A DNA stretch of 64,000 bases from Lumbricus terrestris (GCA_949752735.1 OX457042.1:26335400-26399399); one strand, 5' to 3'. Positions 13,746 through 25,837 are shown, counted from the first letter of the stretch. Made by a program: numbers and translations. The notes: generated from the letters alone by a model not told the origin.

Positions 13746-14069
13746 TACACACCCCCTGACACAGGCATATAATGATACATATACACATGTTACAGAGAAT
13801 ATGTATATTCCCCGAATATGTATATTCCCAAGGAATGTGTGCAATCATGTGTGTGTGTGTGTGTGTGTGTGTATTTGTACGTGCATGTAGGTATGTATGT
13901 GCGTGTGTGTGTCTACATAATTATATACTTGATACAATTAATTTTAGTTTTCACCTTGTAGATTGTGATTGTCTTCGAATGACTCTTTGTAGATGAGCAG
14001 CAATTAATTATGCACAATGCCATTGCCTTCGATTATTCTGACGCTGCTTTTCTCTAAGTGCTTGTTACT

Positions 14070-14168
14070 GCTTAACGACACTGCCACACCGAAGATGATT
14101 AGTGTCGCCCTCCTCCTTTATTCAGGCCTGTGACTGGCACTGACAGAATCCAACCAGTGGCGGAGTTT
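14070..14168 (+). repeat. Dispersed ~105-bp repeat, copy 2
   Basis: Contains CTTAACGACACTGCCACACC, TAGTGTCGCCCTCCTCC and GTGACTGGCACTGACAG, ending AGTGGCGGAGTTT. Confidence 0.75.
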
Positions 14169-14371
14169 ATCTCTTCGTTGCTCTATCACGCTGTTTTACA
14201 TAATTGTAGACTATACGCCTGTCTATCTTTCTATCTCTCTATATATATGTCTGTTCCTGTGCCTGTGTGTCTCTATGTCTGGCTGTTTGTTTTTCTGTGT
14301 ATCTGTCTCTATGTCTGTCTGTCAGTCTGACTGTTTCTACCCGCCACTGCCTCTGCCTCTCCCTCTGCTTC

Positions 14372-14510
14372 AGTGGCGGCGCCAGAATTTCAGTTTTGGG
14401 GGGGCTAAAGGGGGTAAATCGCCCAAATATTTCATTTTTACATGGGGAAAAAATGGATGGCCTTTTTTAGGGGGGTTTAGCCCCCTCCAGCCCCCCTAGC
14501 GCCGCCACTG
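14372..14510. mobile_element. Short hAT-like MITE with 8-bp TSD
   Basis: Terminal inverted repeats CAGTGGCGGCGCCAG and TAGCGCCGCCACTG are flanked by an exact 8-bp duplication CTCTGCTT (14364-14371 and 14511-14518). The 139-bp body is G/C-tract rich and has no coding capacity. Confidence 0.93.
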
Positions 14511-14519
14511 CTCTGCTTA

Positions 14520-15310
14520 TGCGTGTCTCTATATCTGCTTCTGTCTCTCTATAACTGTATCTCTGTTTATCATTCCGTTCATCATGCAGAACAAATCTGG
14601 TGCTTTGGAAGATCAGGAAAAATCCAGTGAATAAGTTGCTTTAAACACCACACTCCTGTTTAAAGCAGGATTCTCCTGTTTATTCAAAACAACGTTTATT
14701 CAAAACAACGTTTGTTCAAAACAAGTTCATACAACTAATTTCCTGATCCCCGTCTTCCACGGCGACGACCTTTTGACCCGGATAATGGGTTTGTAAATTC
14801 TCGCTTCCATCACAACAACAATTGTTTCCTAAATTGACCGTCGTGAAACCTGGTCTGACTAATCGCTCTCCAATGGAAGCCTACTTTAATTACAGTCTAC
14901 CTGGATTTGCCAGGTACCATATAATAGCGATTCCCCGATTTCCCAGGCATCATCATGTGTAATTGTGTATGCATGAGCACTTGCAGTGGGCCTAGTCTTA
15001 TTCTAAGCAGTGCAATTTGACCCCACACGAAATCTGTTACGGTTCCGCGACAGCGTGCGTAACTCTCGATGGTCGAGCGGTCATATTATACTGCATCGCA
15101 TGGTGGCGCCCCACGGCTGTTATTCACCCCCCTCCTCCCCATTTGTGTTATACACGCGGCCCTCTGTCGAGACGAATCGGTGCTGAAAGGTGTATCCGGA
15201 ATAGAACGGATGTTTTGTACGATAGAGACGTCTATTAAAGGGAATCTATCTGTCATCCCAGGATCACGACTGTATCTCGGCATGCGCTTTGTCTCAGTAC
15301 GATTTCTGTC
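14520..15310. other. No gene seen
   Basis: Unique-looking sequence with a short tandem TTATTCAAAACAACG near 14690. Frames of 73-81 residues at 15017-15314 match no family I know. Confidence 0.55.
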
Positions 15311-15320
15311 ATGAGCCTGA

Positions 15321-15513
<193 letters not shown>

Positions 15514-15852
15514 TGCTGCTCCTCAGGTAATTGTTCGCACGCTCTGTAACCGAATGCAGCTTCACAAAACTCGTCAATCAGGTTTTTGCTTTTTTGGGAG
15601 GGGAGGGGATTGAAGTCTGGTTTTGAGGGGGGAACTTCCATTTTGGGCGGACACTGAACCACCGACGACACTTTGTGATCGGACATTTTTCTCGCGACTT
15701 TTTTAGTCTTTCAGTCAAAATTAATGAGAAAGTAAACCATTCTCGCTGCTAAAAAACTGACGACTTTTTAAGACATTTATTTACTTTCTGTTTGCGCAGA
15801 TGACAATCGAGCATTAAAAACACCTGTACATGCGTACGTGCGTACATACATA

Positions 15853-17256
15853 CAGGGTGGCTCAAAAAAAAACGTACCACCGGGGAAAATGCGATATCTT
15901 CGCAGCCGATTGGGGTTTTTCTGCGAAAATTTCACAATTTGAAGGGGAATGAATATACAACAATCCCTGAAAGTTTCATTTGAAACTTTTCATGTTTGCA
16001 AAAGTTACAGCTGTTCAAACTTAAAATTTCGTTTTTTCAATTATCCGGAGAATCATGCTCCAATACAAGTGATTTCATTAGGATGTTTGGCAAATTACAA
16101 CACACACACATTGATGATTATGTCATACGACCTCACTATGAGCTGTAAAGAAGCTGTTTATGAAGCAATCTGCTGGTATTTGGTGATATTTTATAGATTA
16201 AGGTCTCAATTGGTGAACCCAAACAATGAACGTCATGGGCAAAGTTTCTGCAAAAGATCAAATGGGAACTCGGACTTTGCATGAACAGAGACTGAGACAT
16301 CGCGTGATCATAGCAAAATACCCAGTGAAAAGTGGAGCCTGAGCACATTGAAGACTATCTGCAAACGTGTTTATGTAACGAAGATCAGATGTCGGAAGAG
16401 AGGCAGGAAGTGGTCGCTTGATCTGACGGAAAAAGCGCGATTTTCACGAAATTCGCTTGGTAATCGAAAGGTCAAGTTTGCAAAGCAAATCGTGGTTTCG
16501 GCATCAGATATGCCGGCGTGTGTTGCGGCTGCAAGAAAAGACTGCAATTAATCCCATTCAGTAGGTTAGATGTCAAACTCATCATTGAACTCGCTTACCC
16601 AGACTCATTGAAGACCAGGTATGCTCTAACATCTGGTTTTATTATGCAGCAGGACAGTGCGCCTGCTTGCTCGCACGGCAAGGTTGATTATGATGGCGCT
16701 ACCTTATTGACATCAACTGAAGTAAATGCATTGGCAAAGATGATTTACAAACTCGCCAGACCTTAACCCTCTTGTTTATCACGTCTGGGGAGCTATGCTG
16801 GAACGCTGCAAGACATTTAATCCCAAGTTGGAGAACATTGGCCAGCTGAAGCAAGTCTTGCTGCTAATGTGGGGTCAGTTGCCGCAGGACCCGACCAACA
16901 AGGCCATACTGAGCTTCACAAAAAGAATTTGAGCTTGTGTTAAGGCAGGGAGTGGACACTCTCATTATACCTTACAATAAACTGCAAAACGGAATGCTGA
17001 GGTCGTAGTGAAAAGTGATATCATTTGACTTGGAAATCTACAAGTGACGTCAATTTTCCGCGGATAATTGAAAAAACGAAATTTTAAGTTTGAACAGCTG
17101 TAACTTTTGCAAACATGAAAAGTTTCAAATGAAACTTTCAGGTATTGTTGGAAATTCATTCCCCTACAAATTGGAAAATTTTCGCAGAAAAAGTTCGATC
17201 GGCTGCGAAGATATCGCATTTTCCCCGGTGGTACGTTTTTTTTTTGAGCCACCCTG
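15853..17256 (+). mobile_element. Decayed mariner/Tc1-like transposon with ~200-bp inverted repeats
   Basis: The element begins CAGGGTGGCTCAAAAAAA and ends with the reverse complement. It is flanked by TA on both sides (15851-15852 and 17257-17258), the hallmark of Tc1/mariner insertion. The inverted repeats extend about 195 bases inward (15853-16047 against about 17061-17256) with few mismatches, far longer than the roughly 30 bases usual for mariner. Between them lie transposase relics on the + strand: QQDSAPACSH near 16650 resembles the second catalytic-aspartate block, and NSPDLNPLVYHVWGAMLE near 16752-16805 is the conserved block with the third catalytic residue. These two blocks are in different frames and are broken by stops, so the gene is dead. 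Confidence 0.85.
16372..16933 (+). pseudogene. mariner-type transposase relic
   Basis: This is the catalytic half of a DDE/D transposase that would cut and join the element's ends in the nucleus. Three pieces can be read. A basic stretch near 16380-16550 ends in a stop. A second frame, to 16766, contains QQDSAPACSH. A third, from about 16749, contains SPDLNPLVYHVWG and runs through KAILSFTKRI to a stop at 16930. At least two frame changes separate the pieces. The family is recognised from the QQD and SPDLNP motifs. Confidence 0.8.
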
Positions 17257-17269
17257 TACATGCATATAT

Positions 17270-17612
17270 AGTTATATACATACAATGCAATACATACATA
17301 CAATGCAATACATACATACAATGCAATACATACATACAATGCAATACATACATACAATGCATATATACATACAATGCAATACATACATACATGCATATAA
17401 TTATACATACAATGCAATAATACATACATGCATATATACATACAATGCAATGCATACATACATGCATATATATTATATACATACAATGCAATACATAGGC
17501 TACATACACGCATATATACATATAATGCATGCATACATACATGCATATATACATACAATGCAATACATACATATATGCATATATACATACAATGCGATAC
17601 ATACATGCAGAT
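17270..17612. repeat. ACATACAATGCAAT tandem repeat
   Basis: Repeated ATACATACAATGCA words run for 340 bases directly after the right end of the mariner relic. Similar CATACATA sequence flanks its left end, so the transposon inserted in or next to this tract. Confidence 0.88.
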
Positions 17613-17769
17613 AATGTCTGCGCTTTGGTCTATTTCGATGATTGCTTTCGCAAGCGTATACAATAGGTTTATTTTGCAATCTACATCGGAGAACAATTAT
17701 TGCAGCAGTGTTCGTGAGAGTCACAAAAATTGAAATGAATAGACAGAAACAAGAAAACAGACGGTGGGT

Positions 17770-17839
<70 letters not shown>

Positions 17840-17922
17840 GAGAAAGAGAGAGACAGAGACAGAGACAGAGACAGACAGAGAGAGAGAGAGACAGAGAGAG
17901 AGACAGAGACAGAGACAGAGAC

Positions 17923-18016
<94 letters not shown>

Positions 18017-18178
18017 AGACGTAGACGGAGAGGGAGAGAGACATATATAGAAATAGAGACAGAGGAGCAGAGAAACAGAGACAGTGACAGACAGAGACAG
18101 AGAGACAGAGAGAGACAGTGACAGTGACAGAAACAGACCGACAGAGACAAAGACAGACAAACAGACAAAGATAGAGAC
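17770..18178. repeat. (GA)n and (GAGACA)n purine tract
   Basis: About 400 bases of purine-biased repeats: (GA)n, then GAGACA units, then pure (GA)n to 18012, then interrupted GA/CA units. Confidence 0.95.
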
Positions 18179-18184
18179 TCGTAT

Positions 18185-19322
18185 ACGGTCCTTAATTGAT
18201 CAGTGTTTTGAAGCCGCGGCCAATTGGACAGTAATTAAGACCGGCGTCTATCATTAACTTTGTCCCGCTTCTAATTGACCAAGATAAGAAATGAACAATC
18301 ACTAACGACACCTCTCAGTTTCTCTTCATTCCCACTGCATCTGCCTCTACAGTCTACATCTCTGCCTCTGCATTCTTCCTCTGTGTGCCTGTCACTCTCT
18401 GTGACGTTCCTTATCTGCCTCTGTCTTTTTCTTCTCCATCTGCCTCAATGCTTTCGGTGTTTCTGCGTCTTTCTCATATACTTGCGGTGTCAGTTTCTTT
18501 GTATCTTCGCCTCCGCCTCATAGTCTGTGGGGGTCCTTATTGACGTGTTTCGTTCCAGATAATTTGTTGTTGCAGTCTTGTAGCATTCACGAAAACTTCT
18601 GAACAAAATATCGCTGCGCATTCGTCATGCAATCGACAATTATCAGGAAACCGGTTTCGAATATCAATCTGTCTGCAAGGAAATGAAAACCTCAGTTGCC
18701 TTTTACCGACTCTTGTTGTTGCTGTTGTCGCTGTTGTTGTTGCTGTTGTCGCTGTTGTTGCTGCTGTTGTCGTTTTTGTTGTCCAATCACACTCACGGTT
18801 ACTCACCTATACCAATCTGACCTTGCGAAACGCATGTCGCGTGCCAACAAAGCTTTAGAGTTGAGGCTGCTTGCTCATTTGCTTACTCGCTTACTTAGTT
18901 ACCGGGTACTTGTTATTTATTTATTTACTTTCCTGCTTATTTTTGGTTACTTGCTGGCTTTCATGCTTACTTGATTACTTATTTACTTACCTACCTACCT
19001 ACCAACCTGCCTACCCACCCACCTACTTACTTGTTCTTTGGTAAGTAATGTAGGGTAAGGAAAAAAGTATGGAGAGGTAAGCATGTGGGGTCAACGGGCA
19101 GATCGCTTCTTCTAAAATTAATTGCCATAATTTCATCATCTTTCACAATTGTTACGTACCCTCGGTGTCATTTTCCACCCTTCTTCGCTGACAGGGTTAC
19201 GACCAGAACGAATCGGTCTAGACAGACTGGGTGGTCCACTTCTTCCAGGACGTACTGCCGTGTGGACTCACTGACCTCTGACCGATTTATTTAATAACCC
19301 TTTCGACGACCTTCGTGTTATG
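18185..19322. other. No gene seen
   Basis: A TTGCTGTTGTCGC repeat (18716-18783), TTACT-type low complexity (18880-19060) and unique-looking sequence. Confidence 0.55.
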
Positions 19323-19330
19323 ATTGTATA

Positions 19331-19641
19331 CAGCGGCGCCCGTAGGATTTTTTTCTTGTACGCACTGAAATTTTCGATGGAGGGAACAGGGAAAAAATTT
19401 TCGTCAAAGTCGCCGAAAAAAACTGATGACCTTTTTTTAATTATTTTTTTAGTCATCAGCCAAAATTTTCCCCCAAAATATCTTTTCCATCCGCCGAACA
19501 ACCTGATGACCTTTTTTTTAGTCATCAGCCAAAATTTTTCCCAAAAATACCTTTTCCATCCGCCGAAAAAACTTATGACCTTTTTTTTAGTCGTCGCGCT
19601 GTACGCACTTGCGTACGTGCGTACGCCTGCGGGCGCCGCTG
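19331..19641. mobile_element. hAT-like MITE with 8-bp TSD and internal repeats
   Basis: Terminal inverted repeats CAGCGGCGCCCGTAGG and CTGCGGGCGCCGCTG are flanked by ATTGTATA on both sides (19323-19330 and 19642-19649). The body holds three imperfect copies of a roughly 63-bp unit containing GATGACCTTTTTTTTAGTC. Terminal sequences relate it to the CAGTGGCG group here. Confidence 0.93.
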
Positions 19642-19746
19642 ATTGTATACCAACTCCCACTGCAACGTGAAAGAATTTAGCTGAGCCATGTGAATTGAAC
19701 AACATTACAAACGTTGCAACCCATGATACCAGATATGTTTAGCTCC

Positions 19747-19886
19747 AGAGTGAGAATTGCCGGGGTTGGGGGCTTCACCCCCACACTCCCAAAGTCTTTA
19801 TTAGAGCTCCATAGTAAAGACTAGTGTTTTTCATGCCCCAGTTCCAAGTGGATCGTAGTCCAACCCCAGTCATTGTTCCACGACAC
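19747..19886. mobile_element. Small MITE with GTGAGAATTG ends, second copy
   Basis: The body matches the element at 10733 (GTGAGAATTGCCGGGG, CCCAGTTCCAAGTGGATCG). An 11-base direct repeat TGTTTAGCTCC lies on both sides (19736-19746 and 19887-19897). The length of the repeat would suit a Mutator-type element better than hAT, but this is only suggestive. Confidence 0.72.
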
Positions 19887-19892
19887 TGTTTA

Positions 19893-20000
19893 GCTCCGCC
19901 ACTGCGTGCACTTTGGGAGCGCCAGTCTCAGCCTCTCAGGCCTTGATAAAGGAGGAGGGCGACGCAAATATTCTTTGCCATCACACGCAGTCGCTTAAAC
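19893..20000 (-). repeat. Dispersed ~105-bp repeat, copy 3
   Basis: On the minus strand it reads GTTTAAGCGACTGCG, then GCGTCGCCCTCCTCCTTTA and CAGTGGCGGAGC. Its edge coincides with the insertion point of the MITE at 19747. Confidence 0.7.
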
Positions 20001-20489
20001 TGAAACTACTACTACACTAGCGGTGTCAAAAGTTCGGGACGCCAGCGATTCTGCGAGTCTGATCAGCAGACCGTCACTTTTCCATTGACACGGACTACAT
20101 TATATGCACGTGAGTAATTAAAAAGCTTATAATGGGTTTGCGAGATAGTGAGTTGGTGAATAAGTAAGTGAGTAAATGAGTGCATTTGTGACAGAGCAAA
20201 TGAATTTGAGTTTGTGAGTGAGTTTGTACAAAGTTTGGGAGTCAATGAAATTGAACGAATTTCAATAAACGAATTTTTGAGTGGGTCTCTGAATGGGGTT
20301 GGGTGAATGCGTTTGTGATTGACCGAGTGTGTAAATGAGTGAGTGAGTGAGTGAGTTTGTGAGTGAGTGAGTGAGTTTGTGAGTTTGTGAGTGAGCGGAA
20401 ATGTGCGTGAATTGCCCGCATATAATATAAAGTCCTTTCTCTAGTACTCAAATCCAAACTATTGTTTTTTTAGTCTTGCACCGAAATAC

Positions 20490-20790
20490 CTGAAGTGATC
20501 TCATTCGTTCTGCTCTTTCTGAATCTTCTCATCGACTTCTCCGTTCTCCGTTTGTTCCACGAGCAAGGATCACTATTGCTCAAACTCGCTCCTTTAGGCC
20601 TACCATCATTGGGTCCTCCTTATGGAATTCTCTTCCCTCCACTCTGCGTTGGACTCTACTTTCAGGATAACTATCTACATCTCTCTCTCTTTTTAAGACC
20701 TTTTCTCTCTAGGGGTTATCGCACTGGGAGCGCTACTGAATGGCCTCGGTTGTGAGCGGCGTTATAGAAATTACTAATTGCATTACATTA
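20490..20790 (+). pseudogene. CR1/L2-type LINE 3' end
   Basis: In one frame the sequence reads RSFRPTIIGSSLWNSLPSTL, the conserved WNSLP block near the C-terminus of CR1/L2 ORF2. Further on come a decayed leucine-rich LKT-type block and a TGGGAGCGCTACTGAATGG/GGCGTTATAGAAAT tail. Frameshifts interrupt the frame and the 5' part is absent. A hAT MITE is inserted just downstream (20817). Confidence 0.75.
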
Positions 20791-20816
20791 AATTTATAAT
20801 TTATATAGGTATTTAT

Positions 20817-21023
20817 CAGGGCTTTTTTTAACGTGCAGTTCTACACAAATTGTGCAGTTCAAAAACGGATTCGTGCAGTTGTAGAAGCACTTCCGTGACG
20901 TTCCATGCAGTTAAAACTAGTAAAAAATAGGTCATTTTCCTCAGATTGGGAGTAATTTACCATGGAGGATGAGAAAGGAGAGAAGAGGATGTGCAGTTCT
21001 AAAAATTCCTTAAAACAGCCCTG
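20817..21023. mobile_element. hAT-like MITE, GTGCAGTT family, copy 1
   Basis: The element begins CAGGGCTTTTTTTAACGTGC and ends CCTTAAAACAGCCCTG, and is flanked by GTATTTAT (20809-20816 and 21024-21031). The body carries several GTGCAGTT motifs. Two further complete copies lie at 32995 and 61897, each with its own different 8-bp duplication. Confidence 0.95.
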
Positions 21024-21039
21024 GTATTTATTGCATAAT

Positions 21040-22210
21040 TGACATAATTACGCATTACATATCGTATGTAGGACTGTAATGATAATTACGTATATTTAAT
21101 TCCAATCAGCATTATAATTAAATGGTACCTTGGTGAATTTCGCCTGTCATTGACCATAATATATCCACGTCTAGAATTGCAGTAACACAATTATCTTATT
21201 CTAGAGATGTCTACAATTGCCTATAGTGACCTTGTGGCCTGTTGGCCCGAAGTGCATCTGCCGCACGTTACCTTAGTTCACGAACCCAACTAGGCCTCAG
21301 TGCCTCACTGGTCGGCTAGAAAACGCACCCACTCGCAGTGGCTATTTATAGATTCATGGCAGGCGGCAAGGCTGACCTGTGTGGGGTTATAAGGTAGACA
21401 GCACATTTCCACCCCAATGGGGGTAAACAAAGGGGAACTGGAGGTTCCACTGACGGTTGAGCGTGGGAGTGATGAGCCAAAGCGACCTGAGTGTAACCTG
21501 GCGCTGGGTAGCGGGGTTAAGGGAGAAAGGCTAGACGAAGATTCTTACACCAGGAAAGATGTTGAGACTAGACCAACGACGACCTCTTGTGCTGGACTAA
21601 GTAGGCCTAAAGAATTCTCCCCGAAACATTAGCGACCTAACTGCTTTGTTTCGATGGATGTGAAGGATAATGACCCCCGTCCTTCTCTTCCACTTCATCT
21701 CCAGCTGTTCTTTCCAACACATCGAAATTTATATATTATTATTTTGAACAGTTTTGCAGCACAGTTCGCTAGAGGGCGTTAATGGCGCAAAAATATCAAA
21801 AGCAGTTCGCTGCCCAAGCTGTGTATGAAGACAAGTAAGCATCGAGCCTTAGATGGCCTGAGAGGCAATCATGGCCTATGCCATGGGTTTGAAATGTTAG
21901 TGACTTCAATTTCTTAGCGTTTATGAGGGCGACAGTACAGTGGTCTACCTCGTCGTCTGTTCTTCCCATCGACGGTGCACGGTTGGTGTACTCATCATCG
22001 CTATGTTAACTTTTTGGGGTGCAGATGATGAAACAGAAGCTTCTAAAATGACAACTGATGTTCCCGGAAAGCACAAGTACATAATAATTATGTACACAAC
22101 AGATGATAGAACATTTAAATGCATCAATGGATGGAGGAGACCAATAAGGGGCACTAAGTTGGCACAGCGATCAAAACCAAGGCAATAAAGCTTTTATAAA
22201 CTAGACCTAG
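21040..22210. other. No gene recognised; one small frame
   Basis: A TATA-like GGTTATAAGGTAG near 21387 precedes a 71-residue frame at 21417-21632 rich in charged residues. I recognise no domain, and it could be the 5' part of a retroelement. The rest is unique-looking. Confidence 0.4.
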
Positions 22211-22211
22211 G

Positions 22212-22512
22212 CATGGGCGCCCGCAGAAATTTTTGCAGGGGGGCAAACAGTTTTCCACAAATTTTTTTGCAGCAAGAGCTTGAAAATGCAAAGCTGGAAA
22301 TTAAGAATACGGGTATTTTTCAAAGAGGTTTCTTACGCATATTTCTCAGTTTCATTTTGTGTACAATTTTTAATACGAATAGTTTCCTTAGAAATTTGTT
22401 AAAAATCAAAAGTAGATGTTAAAAAGTAGTTTCCTAAAGGTGCGCTGTATAAGTCCATAGAAAAAACGAATGAATAAATGAACGAAAAATAGGTATCAGT
22501 TTTCAAGGGGCA
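22212..22512. mobile_element. Second copy of the CATGGRCGCCCGCA MITE, interrupted
   Basis: The left end CATGGGCGCCCGCAG and blocks such as AGAGCTTGAAAATGCAAAG and AAATTTGTTAAAAATC match the element at 23057. Near 22437-22485 a short LINE/SINE-tail-like insert (GGTGCGCTGTATAAG) separates the end block CAGTTTTCAAGGGGCAAGTG. The right terminus is lost. Confidence 0.6.
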
Positions 22513-23056
22513 AGTGCTCCTCTAGCTGCTTCTAAAGCGCCACTCGAAAGCCAATCGCAGGGCATCAGCTTTTTCACATGTGCTGCATCGAGTTAGAAGC
22601 CTATTCCAAAGAGTAGTCAGAAAGAGGTCCGAGTCTGGCCAGAGAGGGCCACTGGGCCAGAGTAACTGCTAATGCGGGTGTCGTCTAGGAAGGTGGAGGA
22701 TCTGAGGATCAGATGAGTGTGGGTATCAATTCTTTTGATTAGTTCTCTTTGCCAGTTTTGTGTGTAAATCCCGAGGCACGATAACCAGAGTCCCTTATCC
22801 AAGTTTATCTACAGTTTGATCTCCCTGGATTCTGTACTGGCAGCATGCAAAATGGGCAAAATGGAGCCTGGCTTATAGCAGACTTGGTTTATACAATTAC
22901 AATGCTGGTGAATAAGCAAATCTCCCTTATGTAATTTTAGTGCACTTTGAGAAATTTCAAATTTTTGCATTTGTAGGCCTATTTTTGCAGTTGTGATTAT
23001 TTGCACTACAGATGGACTCCACTCAAGTAGGTCATAATCGACAGGCCTGCTGCTTG

Positions 23057-23334
23057 CATGGACGCCCGCAGGAGGGTTGAAAGCCAATGGTCGTTATTGC
23101 AGTTTTTAGAAAGAGCTTGAATATGCAAGGCAGAAAGTTATAAGAGCATGTTTATTTCTATAGAGATCTCTAAACGTAGATTTCTGACTTTCACTGTCTG
23201 TATCATTCGTATCGTTGGTGCATTAATGCAAAGAAATTTGTTAAAAACCCAAAAGTAGTAGTTAAAAACATAGGTGCCAATTTTCCAGGTGGGGGGGCAA
23301 GTGCCCACCTTGCCCCTATGTGCGGGCGCCCATG
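23057..23334. mobile_element. MITE with CATGGRCGCCCGCA ends
   Basis: Inverted ends CATGGACGCCCGCAGG and TGTGCGGGCGCCCATG enclose 278 bases without coding capacity. The body matches the partial element at 22212. No clear target duplication is visible. The ends resemble those of the hAT-like element at 19331, which is only suggestive. Confidence 0.7.
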
Positions 23335-23799
23335 GACGGTGGACCTATAGGCTATATGAAGAAACAGACTAATTGCACAGAATGGGTATATTGTCCGGGG
23401 GGAATAATGCCCTACGCGAAATCGGGGGCTTTTGTCCGGGGGGATAATGTCCGGTGGGGATAATGTACAGGGGGGATAATGTCCTACAATCGAGAAATGA
23501 TACGCGCAACATTTATTCCCTTGGGAAAAATTTGATGTAGGCCTACTAAAAAAGGTCATCAGGTTTAAGGTTTTAGAGTTTACCAGAAATTTTGACAGAA
23601 AGACTTTAAAAGGTTGTCAGAAAAGATAACTAACTGGTCGTCGGTCCGGCTCAGCGATTGCCGTCTTACCGTTGGCCGCTAAACGACCGTTTAATCCCCC
23701 CCAAAAAAAACCCCCAACTGAATTCCTCTTCCCAAAGTCCCAAAGCAGAGAAACTAGAGTACTATACTAAACACTGACTGCTTAATCAGGCAATAGGCT

Positions 23800-24033
23800 A
23801 ATAGCAGCTACTTAATTATGAATTGATTGGTCAGCAAACAACATCTGACGTCATCAAGGTGTGGGAGGGGAGGGTAGGGTTGGTGTCGATGTGAAACGTT
23901 GTCTGAACGTTTCCCACCGTTCGTGTCGTGTGATAGACCTACAGTAACCCAGCTGGTGACTTTGTTTTGATTGAGAACCTGCGAATAAACCGTTTTCGGC
24001 GACTACGGTTTTTTGGGCGCCGAACAAATTAAG
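23800..24033 (+). mobile_element. Possible LTR remnant with primer-binding-like site
   Basis: A TGACGTCATC box near 23846, a GAATAAACCG signal near 23982 and CGGCGACTACGG lead into TTGGGCGCCGAACA at 24014-24027, which resembles a lysine-tRNA primer-binding site. No TG start, no second LTR and no coding region were found. The call rests on this order of short signals only. Confidence 0.3.
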
Positions 24034-24922
24034 AGCTTACCATATTGCGATTCTATGTGGTGAGTTATTAATAATTATTAACCTATTGATTAAGTTTAGT
24101 TGCACTTTGGCGACGCCCAGTCACCTGTGTTTAATTAATTGTTAATCTCCAGAGGATTATGCTGAGGTCTCCCTTTTAGACAGGCGTGGTGTTGTCATAA
24201 GTCGGAAACCAGTGTTTGATCTAGTCCCTCTGCCTTGGAGATGGGAATTCGGGTTTCGGGTGGGAAGGGGGGGGCGAGAGAATGTCTGTTTTGGCCGGAC
24301 ATTCTGAGCGGACGGCTGGGTCGCCAACGGAATTTTGGTCGGCAAAATTTTCTGGCGACCTTTTTTTAGTCTTTCGGTCGTCTCAAAAAAATATGCCATT
24401 TTCGCTGCAAAAATAACTGATGACCTTTTTAGTGTTTCTTTCATTTCTCCCGCCCCCAAAATTTTTCCCCAACAATCAACATTTCCATGCACATAGGCTA
24501 TGCATGGGCACAAGCTCCACGTTTTTTCTGTGGGGGGAATGGGGGATTACAAATTGACTTCTGTGGGAGGGAATGGTAACCTACATACTTAGGCTACATG
24601 TACGCAGCACTTCGCGATTTTTCCTCGCGGGGGAAAATCCATTCCCTTGGAGGGGGGAAGAACTTTCCACCAGAGACGGTCTAGATTAAACACTGGCTGA
24701 AAACGATTTATAATACAAGGGCAAACAATCAGTAAACCACTTCTGAAATCTCTCCACTGGCTACCTGTAAAAGAAAGGATAATATACAAAATCGCCATCA
24801 TTACCTACAACTGCATGTGTAACAACAAAAACTCCTTCATTCCTCTCCGATCTCACTCAGAATTATGAGCCCTCAAGAAACATGCGATCATCCGAAAAGG
24901 CGGAAACCGCACACATCGCTGT

Positions 24923-25230
24923 CAAGGCCGTAGCTAGGGGGGTATTATGGGTGTCTGAACACCCCCCGAAATGGAAAATGTGAAAAATAATAGAATACAT
25001 TTACGAGCACATGGTGTAAAAACCATGAAATAAAACCATAAAAACACCCTCCGAAATGGAAAATTGTTTTAAAAAAAAACAGAATGCCGGATGGCTTTTA
25101 AAAAGGTCATCAGTTTTGGGAAGGAAAATTGGTGACTTTTTGAACATTTCGGCCGGATGACTAAAAAAAGGTCATCAGTTTTTTAGGAAGGAAAATTGGT
25201 GAGTGAAATCAAATCCTGGCTACGGCCTTG
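24923..25230. mobile_element. hAT-like MITE with 8-bp TSD, inside a LINE
   Basis: Terminal inverted repeats CAAGGCCGTAGCTAGG and CCTGGCTACGGCCTTG are flanked by an exact 8-bp duplication ATCGCTGT (24915-24922 and 25231-25238), the size made by hAT transposases. Removing the element and one duplication restores the surrounding LINE sequence. Internal ACTTTTTGAACATTTCGG and GGTCATCAGTTTT blocks resemble those of the MITE at 19331. No coding capacity is seen. Confidence 0.92.
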
Positions 25231-25315
25231 ATCGCTGTCGCGCCACAACTGCATCTAGATCCTTCACCACATCAGCGAATATGGAACAATCTTCCCTCTG
25301 GGATCAGGAACTCTA

Positions 25316-25837
25316 CAGGGTGCGCCAAAAAAGACCCCTAGGTTTTTTGCCAATATTTTGACCAAAAGTAAGAATTTCCAAATGAAATTTTACAGGCTTA
25401 TAGACAATTCATATTTACACATTATGGCCACATTTCATCAAAATATTTCAAACGGAACAAAAGTTACATCACTTTTAGCGAGGTCACCCACCGTTTTTTG
25501 ACGATTCAAAAACGAAGCGCAACAAAATTTGTTTTTTTGCCACTATCTTGGCCAAAAGTAAGAATATCGAAATGAAATTTATAGGCTTAAAGACAATTCA
25601 TATCTGCACATGGTGGTTAGATTCAAAAACGCGACGCAACAAGAATCGTCAAAAAACGGTGGATGACCTTACTAAACGTGGTGTAACGTTTGTTGTGTTT
25701 GAAATATTTTGATGAAATCTGGTTATGATGTGTAAATATGAATTGTCTATAAGCCTGTAATATTTCATTTGGAAATTCTTACTTTTGGTCAAGATATTGG
25801 CAAAAAACCTAGGGGTGTCTTTTTTTGGCGCACCCTG
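25316..25837. mobile_element. TA-flanked mariner-like MITE (fold-back)
   Basis: The element starts CAGGGTGCGCCAAAAAAGA and ends TTTTTTGGCGCACCCTG, with TA on each side (25314-25315 and 25838-25839). Long inverted arms run inward past the blocks around 25480-25520 and 25640-25670, so most of the element can fold back on itself. No transposase reading frame is visible. It is inserted inside a LINE remnant. A partial relative lies at 7662-7885. Confidence 0.88.

Noticed and set aside
15017..15314. 73- and 81-residue overlapping frames with Cys and Trp
   Set aside because: Overlapping frames on both strands, and neither shows a known family signature.
16965..17696. 243-residue minus-strand frame rich in Tyr, Met, Ile and Cys
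   Set aside because: It reads through the ACATACAATGCA repeat and the inverted repeat of the mariner relic.
17500..18168. Ser/Leu frames and Arg/Glu frames
   Set aside because: Translation of (GA)n; composition only.
21417..21632. 71-residue frame after a TATA-like box as a small gene
   Set aside because: No domain, no conservation evidence and short; left as an unassigned frame in the region note.
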